DNA of 64,000 bases from Actinomycetes bacterium (GTDB lineage: Bacteria > Actinomycetota > Thermoleophilia > Gaiellales > Gaiellaceae): assembly GCA_025358355.1 (NCBI GenBank), contig JANYJX010000095.1, positions 1 to 64,000 of the forward strand, written 5' to 3'. Of this stretch, positions 1-11,419 are shown piece by piece. Both the position numbers and the translations under genes were made by a program. The notes under the pieces are model-generated. The model saw only the letters and a list, made by a program, of their open reading frames with translations. It was not told the origin of the DNA and searched no databases. Numbering within the stretch: the stretch's first letter is position 1; every line of letters begins with the position of its first letter.

Positions 1-270
1 GCATTGTTTGAGAAATTGGACTGCCGTCGTTGCCACTCACCGCCGACGTTCACGTCACCGCGAATCGTCGACGTCAAACTGAAAGATGAACAAGACACAA
101 CCAAATTCAATCCGCCCTCACTACGTGGCGTCAGCCAGAACGGCCCTTATTTCCACGATGGCCGCGCGACAACACTGGAAGCCGTCTTCACACAATTCCG
201 CCATCAACTCGACCTCGACTTATCGAGCGACGAATTGCGCGACTTGATTGCGTTTTTGAATAGCCTGTAG
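1..270 (+). CDS. C-terminal part of di-heme cytochrome c peroxidase-like protein (truncated at window edge)
   Basis: CRRCH (CxxCH) heme motif, FNPPSLRGVSQNGPYFHDGRATTLEAV and C-terminal DLIAFLNSL typical of MauG/CCP family; frame open to left edge. Confidence 0.7.
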   Translation, partial: ALFEKLDCRRCHSPPTFTSPRIVDVKLKDEQDTTKFNPPSLRGVSQNGPYFHDGRATTLEAVFTQFRHQLDLDLSSDELRDLIAFLNSL

Positions 271-381
271 TGTGCCCAATGCGGGTTGATCGGGATGTTG
301 ATTTTGTTCGCGTTTATTGGCGGGTGCGGTCCAAGTGATTTCGGGAAGTCGTTTGAGAACGAATTCCCGTTCTTTCGCGGA

Positions 382-3117
<2,736 letters not shown>

Positions 3118-3194
3118 ACACTGATTCTGCCTGCTGCGGCCGCAATCTCGTCGAGATACGCGTTGACGGCAGTTGGCAGCCGTAAATTCCGGGC

Positions 3195-3527
3195 GTGTCG
3201 CTCGTCCGCCTTACCCGTCTGGCTTGCGCGAGACTCCGGGGTATCACCACGTCACTGTCGTCGAGGCTTTGCGGCTTGCGTTCCTTGCGGGGCAGTGCCC
3301 GCTCGGCGCCACGGCGATCTCGTCGGCGCGGGTGATCTGCTGGCGCAGGTCGATCAGGTGGTCGCAAACACGATGCTCGCTCTTGCGACGATCTCGGCGC
3401 GGTGTGGACACGCCTACGCGAGTCGGCGCTTGCCGAGGCGTTCACGACGGCGCCGACGCTCGTTGGCGTCTCGTGCCTCGGCTACGACGGCCAGCTCGTC
3501 GAGCTCGACATCACCGCCGCGATCTAG
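3195..3527 (+). pseudogene. Decayed RidA/YjgF-family gene
   Basis: Pieces in different frames: [12 protein letters not shown] / ETPGYHHVTVVEALRLAFLAGQCPLGA / HGDLVGAGDLLAQVDQVVANTMLALAT / DLGAVWTRLRESALAEAFTTAPTLVGVSCLGYDGQLVELDITAAI*. Confidence 0.7.
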
Positions 3528-4153
3528 CCCGCGATCCGCTCGACGAGGATCAAGGCGCCGAGCCCGAGGAGCGCTACCGCAGCAAGGCGCTCGGCCCACT
3601 CGCGAGCCGCCTCGCCAATCCGCGCGCCGAGCCGCAGCCCGAGCTGCGCGACGACGAATGCCTGCACGCCGATCAGGATGACCGCCGCGACGATCGACAG
3701 CCCAAGCAGCCCGATCGTGAAGCCCATCGCCAGCTCGTCGACGCTGATGCTCAGTCCGAGGGCGAAGAGCGCGAGGCCGCTGCGGGTGCTGAACCCCGCG
3801 ACCTTCTCGCCCTCGCCGCTTTCGTCGGCGAGCAGCATGTACCCGCCGAGCCCGAGCAACGCGACACCCGCGATGTACGGCGCGAGGTCGCCGATCGCCG
3901 CGCCCAGCCCGCGACCAGCAAGCAGCCCGACGACCGGCATCGCCATCTCGAACCCGGACAGGAGCAGGCTCACCCGAAGTCGCTCGCGTCGGGGCATGCC
4001 CTGCAGGCCGAGCGCAGCTGAGACGGCGAACGTGTCGAGGCCGAGCGGCAGGACGAACAGCGCGAGCTTCAGTGCGTGGTTAGGCGAGGCCGCCCTGGCG
4101 GTCGGCAGTGCGGATCTTCTCGACGGCCGCGAGGATCTCGTCGCGCAGATCAC
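3524..4153 (-). CDS. MntP-like manganese efflux pump (true start probably near 4072)
   Basis: LPLGLDTFAVSAALGLQG and ALGLSISVDELAMGFTIGLLG repeats of the MntP family, ~6 TM helices. Confidence 0.8.
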   Translation of the reverse strand: MICATRSSRPSRRSALPTARAASPNHALKLALFVLPLGLDTFAVSAALGLQGMPRRERLRVSLLLSGFEMAMPVVGLLAGRGLGAAIGDLAPYIAGVALLGLGGYMLLADESGEGEKVAGFSTRSGLALFALGLSISVDELAMGFTIGLLGLSIVAAVILIGVQAFVVAQLGLRLGARIGEAAREWAERLAAVALLGLGALILVERIAG

Positions 4154-4586
4154 GCGGCCGGTCGATGCCGATAAACCGGAGTTCCGCGTCGGATGCGTCG
4201 CCGCTGGCCGTGTCGAAATCCACGGCCCCGGTCTTCAGCAGGCGGTCGATTGGGCTCTGCACGACACGGATGTTCTGCACGCGATCGAGCGACGCCGAGT
4301 TCTCGTGACGCGACAGAATCCCGGTGCGGATCATCAGGTGCTTCGACGTGATCGTGTACCGCGTGAAGTGACGGCGCAGCCAGCCGACGGCGAGAATCAG
4401 CGCGAACCCGCCGAGGAAGACGACGATCCCGATCCACAGCGGCCAATCCTGCCCGGCCGACTTGGCGCCGATGATCACGACCAGCGGGATCAGGATCAGC
4501 AGCGTCCACTTGAAGTAGAAGGAGACGGTCGAGCGCCACGTCGGGTTGCCCTGCCAGATCACGTCTTCGCCTTCGAGCAGTCGCAT
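4080..4586 (-). CDS. Bacterial PH-domain membrane protein
   Basis: Two TM segments followed by YTITSKHLMIRTGILSRHENSASLDRVQNIRVVQSPIDRLLKTG. Confidence 0.8.
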   Translation of the reverse strand: MRLLEGEDVIWQGNPTWRSTVSFYFKWTLLILIPLVVIIGAKSAGQDWPLWIGIVVFLGGFALILAVGWLRRHFTRYTITSKHLMIRTGILSRHENSASLDRVQNIRVVQSPIDRLLKTGAVDFDTASGDASDAELRFIGIDRPRDLRDEILAAVEKIRTADRQGGLA

Positions 4587-4619
4587 CGTGCGCAGGCTAC
4601 TCGCGGCGGCCGATGGATG

Positions 4620-5411
4620 TCACCTGTGGACGCCGATGATCGCTGCCCAGTCGCGTACACGGGCCTGGTCGAAGCCGAATGCGGCGATTGCGTCGAGACG
4701 CGCGCGCCGCCCCGGCCGGCGGTTGCCGTGCACCCAGTAGGCGGCGTCATACGCGGGGTCGCCGGTGCATGGGAGCGGGTCGATCGCGCACAGTCCGCGA
4801 CGCGCACAGACCAGGAGATTCCGCTCGTCGAAGTCGCCGTGGAGTAGGACGGCCTGCGGCGGATCTCGCTCGAGGTACGCGACTCTTGCAAGCGCCCACT
4901 CGGCTTTCGAGCTGCTGGCGCGTCCTTGATCCAGGGCGCGCGCGATCCTTCGGCGGGCTAGCTCGCCGAGCGTCTCCACGTCCGCAAGCGGCGGAATGTG
5001 CAGAGCACCGAGAATCGCGCCCACCTCGTCAGCCGACGCACTTGCTGGATGGGTTCCCGGCTGGATCCGCTCGAGCAGCAGCGCGCCGAGCGCGTCGTCC
5101 GCATCGAGCAACTCGGTCGCTTTGTTGCCGCCCCACGCGCGCAACGCGGCGATCTCGTCACGCGCCCGCGGCCATGGCGCGCCGATCTTCAAGATCGCCG
5201 CGGAGCCATCGGCCCGACGCGCCTCGCGCACGCGGGAAAGCAGCCCGCCTGGCAACTCCGGCCCGAGTTCGAGCTGCCAGCGGTTTGCGAGTTCGGCGTG
5301 CGTGGTCGGCAGGTCCGCGATCCACGCGCGGCCTTCCTCGCCGAACATGCGAGCGACGAACGCCCTGAAACCAGGCTCGACGTTCACCAGGGTGCTCACG
5401 GGTACCATCAT
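4620..5411 (-). CDS. Aminoglycoside/streptomycin 6-kinase-like phosphotransferase
   Basis: DGSAAILKIGAPWPRARDEIAALRAWGG, LLLERIQPGTHPAS, VLLHGDFDERNLL catalytic loop. Confidence 0.7.
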   Translation of the reverse strand: MMVPVSTLVNVEPGFRAFVARMFGEEGRAWIADLPTTHAELANRWQLELGPELPGGLLSRVREARRADGSAAILKIGAPWPRARDEIAALRAWGGNKATELLDADDALGALLLERIQPGTHPASASADEVGAILGALHIPPLADVETLGELARRRIARALDQGRASSSKAEWALARVAYLERDPPQAVLLHGDFDERNLLVCARRGLCAIDPLPCTGDPAYDAAYWVHGNRRPGRRARLDAIAAFGFDQARVRDWAAIIGVHR

Positions 5412-5416
5412 GAGGT

Positions 5417-5647
5417 ATGGCCGCGGACACCATTCGGGCGCTGCTCGAACACGCCTTTCCGGGCGACGAGATCGGCGTTCAGGACAGGACCGGCGGCGGC
5501 GACCACTTCCAGGTGACCGTTGCGTCGGGTCGCTTCGCAGGCCTCTCTCTGATCGACCAGCACCGCCTCGTCAACGCGGCGCTCGCAGTGCCGCTCGCCG
5601 ACGGGACGATCCACGAGCTCCGCATCACGACGAAGGGAACCACATGA
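5417..5647 (+). CDS. BolA family protein
   Basis: 76 aa, GGGDHFQVTVASGRFAGLSLIDQHRLVNAAL...IHELRITT. Confidence 0.9.
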   Translation: MAADTIRALLEHAFPGDEIGVQDRTGGGDHFQVTVASGRFAGLSLIDQHRLVNAALAVPLADGTIHELRITTKGTT

Positions 5648-6018
5648 GCGCAACCACTGATCGAACGTTGGCCGACCGGATCAAGGACGTGATCGCGACC
5701 GAGCCGGTCGCCGTCTTTATCAAAGGCACGCCCGAGCGCCCGATGTGCGGCAACTCCGACCGTGCGCTGCGCGCGCTGCGTGATTCCGGCGCGCCGATTG
5801 CGACGGTCGATGTGCTGCTCGACCCGCAGATTCGCCAGGAACTTTCGGCGATCTCCGGCTGGCCGACGATCCCGCAGGTCTTCGTCAAGGGCGAGCTGAT
5901 CGGCGGCGCCGACATCTGCGAGGCGCTCGCGACAAGCGGCGAGCTACGTCAGAAGCTCGACGACGCGCTCGGGACAGAGCGCCAGCAGACGGTCAAGACC
6001 GTCGCGCTGACCGGCTAG
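5644..6018 (+). CDS. Monothiol glutaredoxin family protein (CGNS instead of CGFS)
   Basis: KGTPERPMCGNSDRAL, GWPTIPQVFVKGELIGGADI; ATGA overlap with bolA. Confidence 0.85.
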   Translation: MSATTDRTLADRIKDVIATEPVAVFIKGTPERPMCGNSDRALRALRDSGAPIATVDVLLDPQIRQELSAISGWPTIPQVFVKGELIGGADICEALATSGELRQKLDDALGTERQQTVKTVALTG

Positions 6019-6698
6019 CGACGATCCGACCAGTGGGCGAACGCCGCCTCGACGTGCGTTCGCACGAGTGCTTCCGCCTGCGAGCCGTCCTGCGCCTCGA
6101 TCGCCGCGACGATCTCCACGTGCTCGGTGACATCGTCGTCCTGCCAGCCTGCGGCGAGGCGACGCTGAGCGAGTAGGCGCCGGCCGACGTCGGCGATCCA
6201 CAGCCCGTCGAGCAGCCGGACTAGCGCATCGTTTCGCGTCGCGGTCGCCATCGCCATGTGGAACGCGCGGCTCGCGTCGTGTGCATCGTCGGAGGAACGT
6301 GCGGCTCGTTCCTCCTCGATCGTGAGCCTCATAGCCTCGAGGTCGGAATCAACGCGTCGCCCGGCGGCGAGCCGCGCGATCGCTGGCTCGAGTACGAGGC
6401 GCGCCTCGAGTCGCTGCAGCACGCTGTCGAGCCCGATGTCGAGGACGAAGAAGCCGCGATTGACCTCGAACTCGACGAGCCCGTCCCCGGCCAGTCGCCG
6501 CAACGCCTCGCGCACCGATGTGCGCGAGATGCCGAGCTGATCGGCGAGCTCGGCCTGACCGAGTCGCGCGCCCGGTCCGAGCGCCCCCGAGACGATCAGC
6601 GAGCGGATTTCGTCATACGCGAGCCCGACAACGGAGCGGACGCGCAGCGTTCTCGCGGCAGGCGGCTCGGGCGTAGGTGTGGGCGTTGCGGTTGACAT
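6015..6698 (-). CDS. GntR/FCD family transcriptional regulator
   Basis: HTH QAELADQLGISRTSVREALRRLAGDGLVEFEVNRGFFV plus FCD domain. Confidence 0.9.
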   Translation of the reverse strand: MSTATPTPTPEPPAARTLRVRSVVGLAYDEIRSLIVSGALGPGARLGQAELADQLGISRTSVREALRRLAGDGLVEFEVNRGFFVLDIGLDSVLQRLEARLVLEPAIARLAAGRRVDSDLEAMRLTIEEERAARSSDDAHDASRAFHMAMATATRNDALVRLLDGLWIADVGRRLLAQRRLAAGWQDDDVTEHVEIVAAIEAQDGSQAEALVRTHVEAAFAHWSDRR

Positions 6699-6718
6699 TC
6701 GATGTTCGAACCTTATAA
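6698..6718. promoter_or_regulatory. Candidate GntR operator/promoter region
   Basis: Inverted repeat TTCGA-TGT-TCGAA (6698-6710) followed by TTATAA, at the start codon of the divergent GntR gene. Confidence 0.4.
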
Positions 6719-6780
6719 CGTCGCCTCCGACCCGAGCAAGCTCGGCAGTCGTGGATCGACGACGAAGGAGGGGCGAGATC

Positions 6781-8367
6781 ATGAGCGAGACACCCGCCGC
6801 AACCCCAGGAGCGACCCCGGGAGCGAGCCCAGGAGCGAGCCCAGCAGCGAGCCTGGGCAAGAAGAACCTGACGACGATCCACGCGGTCGCGCAGGCGCTC
6901 GCGATCGGCCCGATGTTCTCGGCCGCGATCATCCTCGGCAGCATCTCTCGGCCGGATATCGGCGCCGGCTGGAACGCGACGCTTGCCGTCCTCATTGCCG
7001 GTCTCGGCGTTGTGGCAATCGCCTACACGATCTCGCTCTACGCGCGTCGCTTCGCTGGCGCCGGTGCGATCTACGAATACCTGACTCACGGTGCGCACCC
7101 GTGGGTCGGCGTACTCTCGGCCGGGTTCTTCTTCACGGGGGCGCTCTTCCTCGGCGGCGGCGGGATCTACCTCGCGCTCGGCATCCTCACCGACGGATTC
7201 TGGGAGACGCACGTCTCGCATTCGGGTCCCGCCTGGTGGATCTGGGGCCTGATCGGGCTTGGGATAGTGCTCGTACTGAACTATTTCGGCGTCCGGCTCG
7301 CGATCCGCGCGATGCTCACGTTCGCGGCGGTCTCGTTCATCCCGATGGTGATCCTTGCCTTCGTGATCATCGGCAAAGGAGGTGCAGGCGGGAACACGCT
7401 GTCCGTCTTCAACTGGCACGAGACATCGCTCTTTGGCGTGTCGCACGCGGGCGTGCTGGGAGGAGTTCTCCTCGGCATCTTGCTTTTCGTGGGCTTCGAA
7501 GCAGCGGCCTCGATCGGCGAAGAGTCGGCGGATCCACATCGCGCGATTCCGCGAGCACTGATCGGTACGGTGTCCGTTGCCGCCGTGTTCTTCGTCTTTA
7601 TCGCGTATGCCTTCTCGATCGGCTACGGCAAGACCGCGGTTGGCCAGGCAGGGTGGGCGTTCTCGCCTTCGGTGATGGACGATCTCGGCACGAAGTACAT
7701 CGGCTCGTGGTACGCCGGGCTCCTCGACGTGATCGTGATCCTCGACGCGATGGCACTTGCTCTCGCGATCTGCGTGATGATCGGCCGTGGCTTCTTCGCG
7801 CTCGGCCGGGACGGCTTGCTGCCGAAGGTGTTCGCCAAGACGTCGCGCCACGACACGCCGTGGGTCGGCAATCTGATGGTGGCCGTTGGTGGGATTGGGC
7901 TGCTCATCGTCGTCTGGGCGACCGACTATCTCGGGCGCTTTCTCGTACCCGGGCCGGATGGGAAACTGATCCCGGCGTTCCCGACGAACGAGTTCGCTGT
8001 TTTCATCCTCTCCGCGACGGTTGGCTCGTTCGCGATCGAGCTCGTGTATCTCGCGCTCGCCGTGTTTGCTTTCCGGCTCGTGAAGCAGAGCGGTAACAAG
8101 CTGTGGCAGTACGTGGTTGTGGTCGTCGCAGTCGCGACGCCCGTTCTCGGTTTCTACGGCGCGTTGAAGCCTGGGCCGCACGATCGGTCGAACTACAACT
8201 GGGAGGCGGCGTATTGGACGATCGGGTTGATCGTGCTCGCCGTTGTGTGGTTCTCGATCCTGCTGGCGACACGACGCGCGAACGTGGACAACGCCGCATC
8301 GCACGCTGCGGAGCACCACGGCGTCGCGCCGCTCGACGAGACGCTCGACTTCCGCCCGGCTGGTTAG
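6781..8367 (+). CDS. APC-superfamily amino acid/amine permease
   Basis: NLTTIHAVAQALAIGPMFSAAIILG..., ~12 TM helices, GFEAAASIGEESADPHRAIPRA motif. Confidence 0.9.
   Translation: MSETPAATPGATPGASPGASPAASLGKKNLTTIHAVAQALAIGPMFSAAIILGSISRPDIGAGWNATLAVLIAGLGVVAIAYTISLYARRFAGAGAIYEYLTHGAHPWVGVLSAGFFFTGALFLGGGGIYLALGILTDGFWETHVSHSGPAWWIWGLIGLGIVLVLNYFGVRLAIRAMLTFAAVSFIPMVILAFVIIGKGGAGGNTLSVFNWHETSLFGVSHAGVLGGVLLGILLFVGFEAAASIGEESADPHRAIPRALIGTVSVAAVFFVFIAYAFSIGYGKTAVGQAGWAFSPSVMDDLGTKYIGSWYAGLLDVIVILDAMALALAICVMIGRGFFALGRDGLLPKVFAKTSRHDTPWVGNLMVAVGGIGLLIVVWATDYLGRFLVPGPDGKLIPAFPTNEFAVFILSATVGSFAIELVYLALAVFAFRLVKQSGNKLWQYVVVVVAVATPVLGFYGALKPGPHDRSNYNWEAAYWTIGLIVLAVVWFSILLATRRANVDNAASHAAEHHGVAPLDETLDFRPAG
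6805..6852 (+). repeat. Four 12-bp tandem repeats encoding PGAT/PGAS/PGAS/PAAS
   Basis: ccaggagcgacc ccgggagcgagc ccaggagcgagc ccagcagcgagc. Confidence 0.9.
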
Positions 8368-8381
8368 CCACACTGCGGGTT

Positions 8382-10046
8382 GTGGACGTGCTCACTTGGC
8401 ACCCGGTCGGCCCGGCGGACGCTGCGCCGGACGGTGCGCTGCGCCGCGTCGAGGCCGGCGGTCGCGCAGTCTGCCTCGGTCGCGTCGACGGCGCATGGGT
8501 CGCATTCGACGACACGTGCACGCACGAGGAGTGCCCGCTTTCGGACGGTGAGCTCGATGGAAACGTGATCGTCTGCCCGTGCCACGGCTCGGAGTTCGAT
8601 CTCCGCACCGGCGACGTGCTGACGCCGCCCGCGCTCGACCCGCTGCCGATCTACGAAGTGCGGGAGCTTTCCGGCGAGCTCGAAGTGCGGTTCGCGCCGC
8701 CGCTTGCCGCGGCCGACGCAGTGCATGCGCGCGAGGATCACGTTCCCGAGTCGGTTGCCCGGGCCGCGACCGTCGCCAGGCCGTCGCTGGAAAGGATCAC
8801 GCTCGACGACATCGACCTCACCGATCTCGACGTCTGGGAGCGCGCCGTGCCGTACGACTGGCTCACGCTTCTCCGCCGCGAGGCGCCACTCTTCTGGCAG
8901 CCCGAGACCGACGGCAGCGGCTTCTGGGTGTTCACGCGCTACGACGACATCGTCCAAGTGTCGAAGGACTTCGAGACGTACAGCTCCGAGCTCGGTGGCA
9001 CGTCACTCGAGGATCTGACGCCCGAGGAGGTCGAGGCGCGCAAGTCGATGCTCGACATGGACCCGCCGCCGCACACGCGCCTGCGCGCGCTCGTGAACAA
9101 GGGCTTCACGCCACGGGTCGTCAACACGTACGAGGCGAGCATTCGCGGCATCGCCCGCCGGATCCTTGCGCAAGCGTTTGCCGGGGCTGCCGAGTTCGAC
9201 TTCGTAGAGAGCGTCGCGTCCGAGATCCCGATGTGGGTCTTCTCCGAGATCATGGGCCTGCCCGTCGACGACCGGCGGCTGCTGATCGAGCTCGGCGACA
9301 AGCTGCTCGGCAATACCGATCCCGATGTCGTCGGCGCCGAGAACGTGCAGGAGCTGACGGTGCAGGATCCGTCGATCCGCTTGCTGCCGTTCTCGAGCCC
9401 ATTCGCCGCCGACCTGATCGAGTACGGGCTGAAGCTCGGCGAGGCACGCCGCCGCGAGCCCCGCGACGACATCACAACGAAGCTCGTCGAGGCGGAGGTC
9501 GACGGCTCGCGGCTGGACGCGCGCGAGTTCGGCGTCTTCTTCATCCTGCTCACGACCGCCGGCAACGAAACGACGCGTCACACGATCAGCCTCGGGTTGC
9601 TCGATTTGCTCGCGCATCCGGAAGAGGCCGCGCGGCTCGTTGCCGATCCGTCGCTCTCCGGCTCGGCCGCCGACGAGATCCTGCGTCGCGCCCATCCCGT
9701 GCATCGGTTTCGGCGAACGGCCACGCGCGACGTCACCGTTCATGACAAGACGATCAGGGCGGGCGACAAGGTCACGGTCTGGTACGCGGCCGGCAACTTC
9801 GACGAGGAGAAGTTCGCCGACCCGTATCGCATGGACATCGCGCGTGAGCCGAACCGGCATCTGACGTTCGGACTCGGCGGGCCGCATTTCTGCCTCGGCG
9901 CACATCTCGCGAAGCTGGAGGTCAAGATCTGGCTCGAAGAGATGATCCCGTACCTGCAGCGCATCGAGCTCGCCGGCCCGCCGACGCGGCTTCGGTCGAA
10001 CTTCTTCAACGGCATCAAGCAGCTGCCGGTGCGGGTGGTCGTGTGA
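8382..10046 (+). CDS. Fusion protein: N-terminal Rieske [2Fe-2S] ferredoxin domain + cytochrome P450
   Basis: CTH-x16-CPCH Rieske cluster motif; P450 I-helix TTAGNETTRH, EILR (ExxR), heme loop FGLGGPHFCLGAHLA, in one uninterrupted frame. Confidence 0.92.
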   Translation: MDVLTWHPVGPADAAPDGALRRVEAGGRAVCLGRVDGAWVAFDDTCTHEECPLSDGELDGNVIVCPCHGSEFDLRTGDVLTPPALDPLPIYEVRELSGELEVRFAPPLAAADAVHAREDHVPESVARAATVARPSLERITLDDIDLTDLDVWERAVPYDWLTLLRREAPLFWQPETDGSGFWVFTRYDDIVQVSKDFETYSSELGGTSLEDLTPEEVEARKSMLDMDPPPHTRLRALVNKGFTPRVVNTYEASIRGIARRILAQAFAGAAEFDFVESVASEIPMWVFSEIMGLPVDDRRLLIELGDKLLGNTDPDVVGAENVQELTVQDPSIRLLPFSSPFAADLIEYGLKLGEARRREPRDDITTKLVEAEVDGSRLDAREFGVFFILLTTAGNETTRHTISLGLLDLLAHPEEAARLVADPSLSGSAADEILRRAHPVHRFRRTATRDVTVHDKTIRAGDKVTVWYAAGNFDEEKFADPYRMDIAREPNRHLTFGLGGPHFCLGAHLAKLEVKIWLEEMIPYLQRIELAGPPTRLRSNFFNGIKQLPVRVVV

Positions 10047-11419
10047 CGTTGGGAACTCATGACGTCGAAGCCGTCACGCTCGACCTCTCTGCGAAAGGGG
10101 TTCGCGCGGTGCGCATCCTCTACAGCGACCTGCACGGGATCGCGCGCGGCAAAGACATTCCCGTCCGGCACTTCGCGGGGATGTGCGAGGAGGGCGTCAC
10201 GTTCTGCGCCACGGTGATGGGAACCGACCTCCGCCATACGCCTGTCGTCGGCGGTGACGAGGGCTACGTCGACTTCGCGATCCAGCCGGATCTCGCCACC
10301 TTGAGGGTGTCGCCGTGGCAGCCCGAAGTCGCGTGGTGCATGGGCGAGGCGTGGACGCTCGATGGCTTGGATCACTGGCCGGTGTGCCCGCGGGCACTGC
10401 TCGAACGGACGGTCGCGGCCTATGCTGAGCGCGGCCTATCGCCGATCGTCGCGCCGGAGCTCGAGTTCTTCCTCGCGGAGCGTGACGCGGCGGCGCCGGG
10501 TGGGCTGCGCCGCTATGTCGACGAGCTGTCGCGTGTGTACACGGTCGGCGCGGTGTCGGATCCACGCGACATCGTGCTCAAGATGCTGCTCTGGTGCGAC
10601 GAGCTCGGGCTGGAGGCGTTCGCCGCGAATCACGAGTTCATGAACTCGCAGTACGAGATCAACCTGAAGCATTCTTGTGCGCTCGACGCCGCTGATCGAG
10701 CATTTCTGCTCAAGGCCGCGGTGAAGGAGATCGCCGTTCGCGAAGGGCTGCTCGCCACGTTTATGGGCCGGCCGTTTGCGGATCAGGGCGGCTCTGGCTT
10801 CCACCTGCACCTCTCGCTTGCCGATGCCGACGGCCGCAACTCGTTCGCGGACGATGGCGGCCCGGACGGGCTGAGCCCGCTCGCAGCGCAGTTCATCGCG
10901 GGCGTGATCGACCACGCACCGGGGTTGCAGGCGCTGCTCGGGCCGACGATCAACTCGTACAAGCGAATCCTTCCCGACAGCCTCGCCCCGACGCATGCGA
11001 ACTGGGGTCACGACAACCGCACCGCGTTCTGCCGTGTTCCGCGCGAGCGAGGCGGTCGCTCACGGGTCGAGGTTCGCACGGGCGACGGCTCGGCGTGCGC
11101 GCACCTGATCACGGCCGCGATCCTGCTCGCCGGCCTCGACGGGATCGAGCGTGGGCTCGAGCCGCCGGAGCCGGTTGTCGGCGATGCGTATCGCGCCGAC
11201 GACGCGCACGCCGGGACGAAGCTGCCGGGCACGCTCGACGCCGCGCTCGATGCGCTGGAGGCCGACACGGCGTTGGTCGAAGCGCTCGGTGCGCCGCTTG
11301 TCTCGACGTTCCTCGCGATGAAGCGCTTCGAGGCGAGCCGCTTCGCGGAAGAGGTCGGCGAGCTTGATGTCGAGACGGTCACCGACTGGGAGATCCAGGA
11401 ATATGCAGCCCACCTGTAG
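10043..11419 (+). CDS. Glutamine synthetase-like (gamma-glutamylamide synthetase type) ligase
   Basis: PELEFFL, NHEFMNSQYEINLKHSCALDAADRAFLLK, GSGFHLHLSL, NSYKRIL; GTGA overlap with P450 stop. Confidence 0.88.
   Translation: MTLGTHDVEAVTLDLSAKGVRAVRILYSDLHGIARGKDIPVRHFAGMCEEGVTFCATVMGTDLRHTPVVGGDEGYVDFAIQPDLATLRVSPWQPEVAWCMGEAWTLDGLDHWPVCPRALLERTVAAYAERGLSPIVAPELEFFLAERDAAAPGGLRRYVDELSRVYTVGAVSDPRDIVLKMLLWCDELGLEAFAANHEFMNSQYEINLKHSCALDAADRAFLLKAAVKEIAVREGLLATFMGRPFADQGGSGFHLHLSLADADGRNSFADDGGPDGLSPLAAQFIAGVIDHAPGLQALLGPTINSYKRILPDSLAPTHANWGHDNRTAFCRVPRERGGRSRVEVRTGDGSACAHLITAAILLAGLDGIERGLEPPEPVVGDAYRADDAHAGTKLPGTLDAALDALEADTALVEALGAPLVSTFLAMKRFEASRFAEEVGELDVETVTDWEIQEYAAHL

Noticed and set aside
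6613-8373. 586-aa minus-strand ORF
   Set aside because: Antisense of the APC permease; composition rich in Arg/Glu/Asp/His with no motifs.
8103-8381. N-terminal extension of the P450 ORF
   Set aside because: Overlaps the permease gene and is Arg-rich noise; the Rieske domain begins after GTG 8382.
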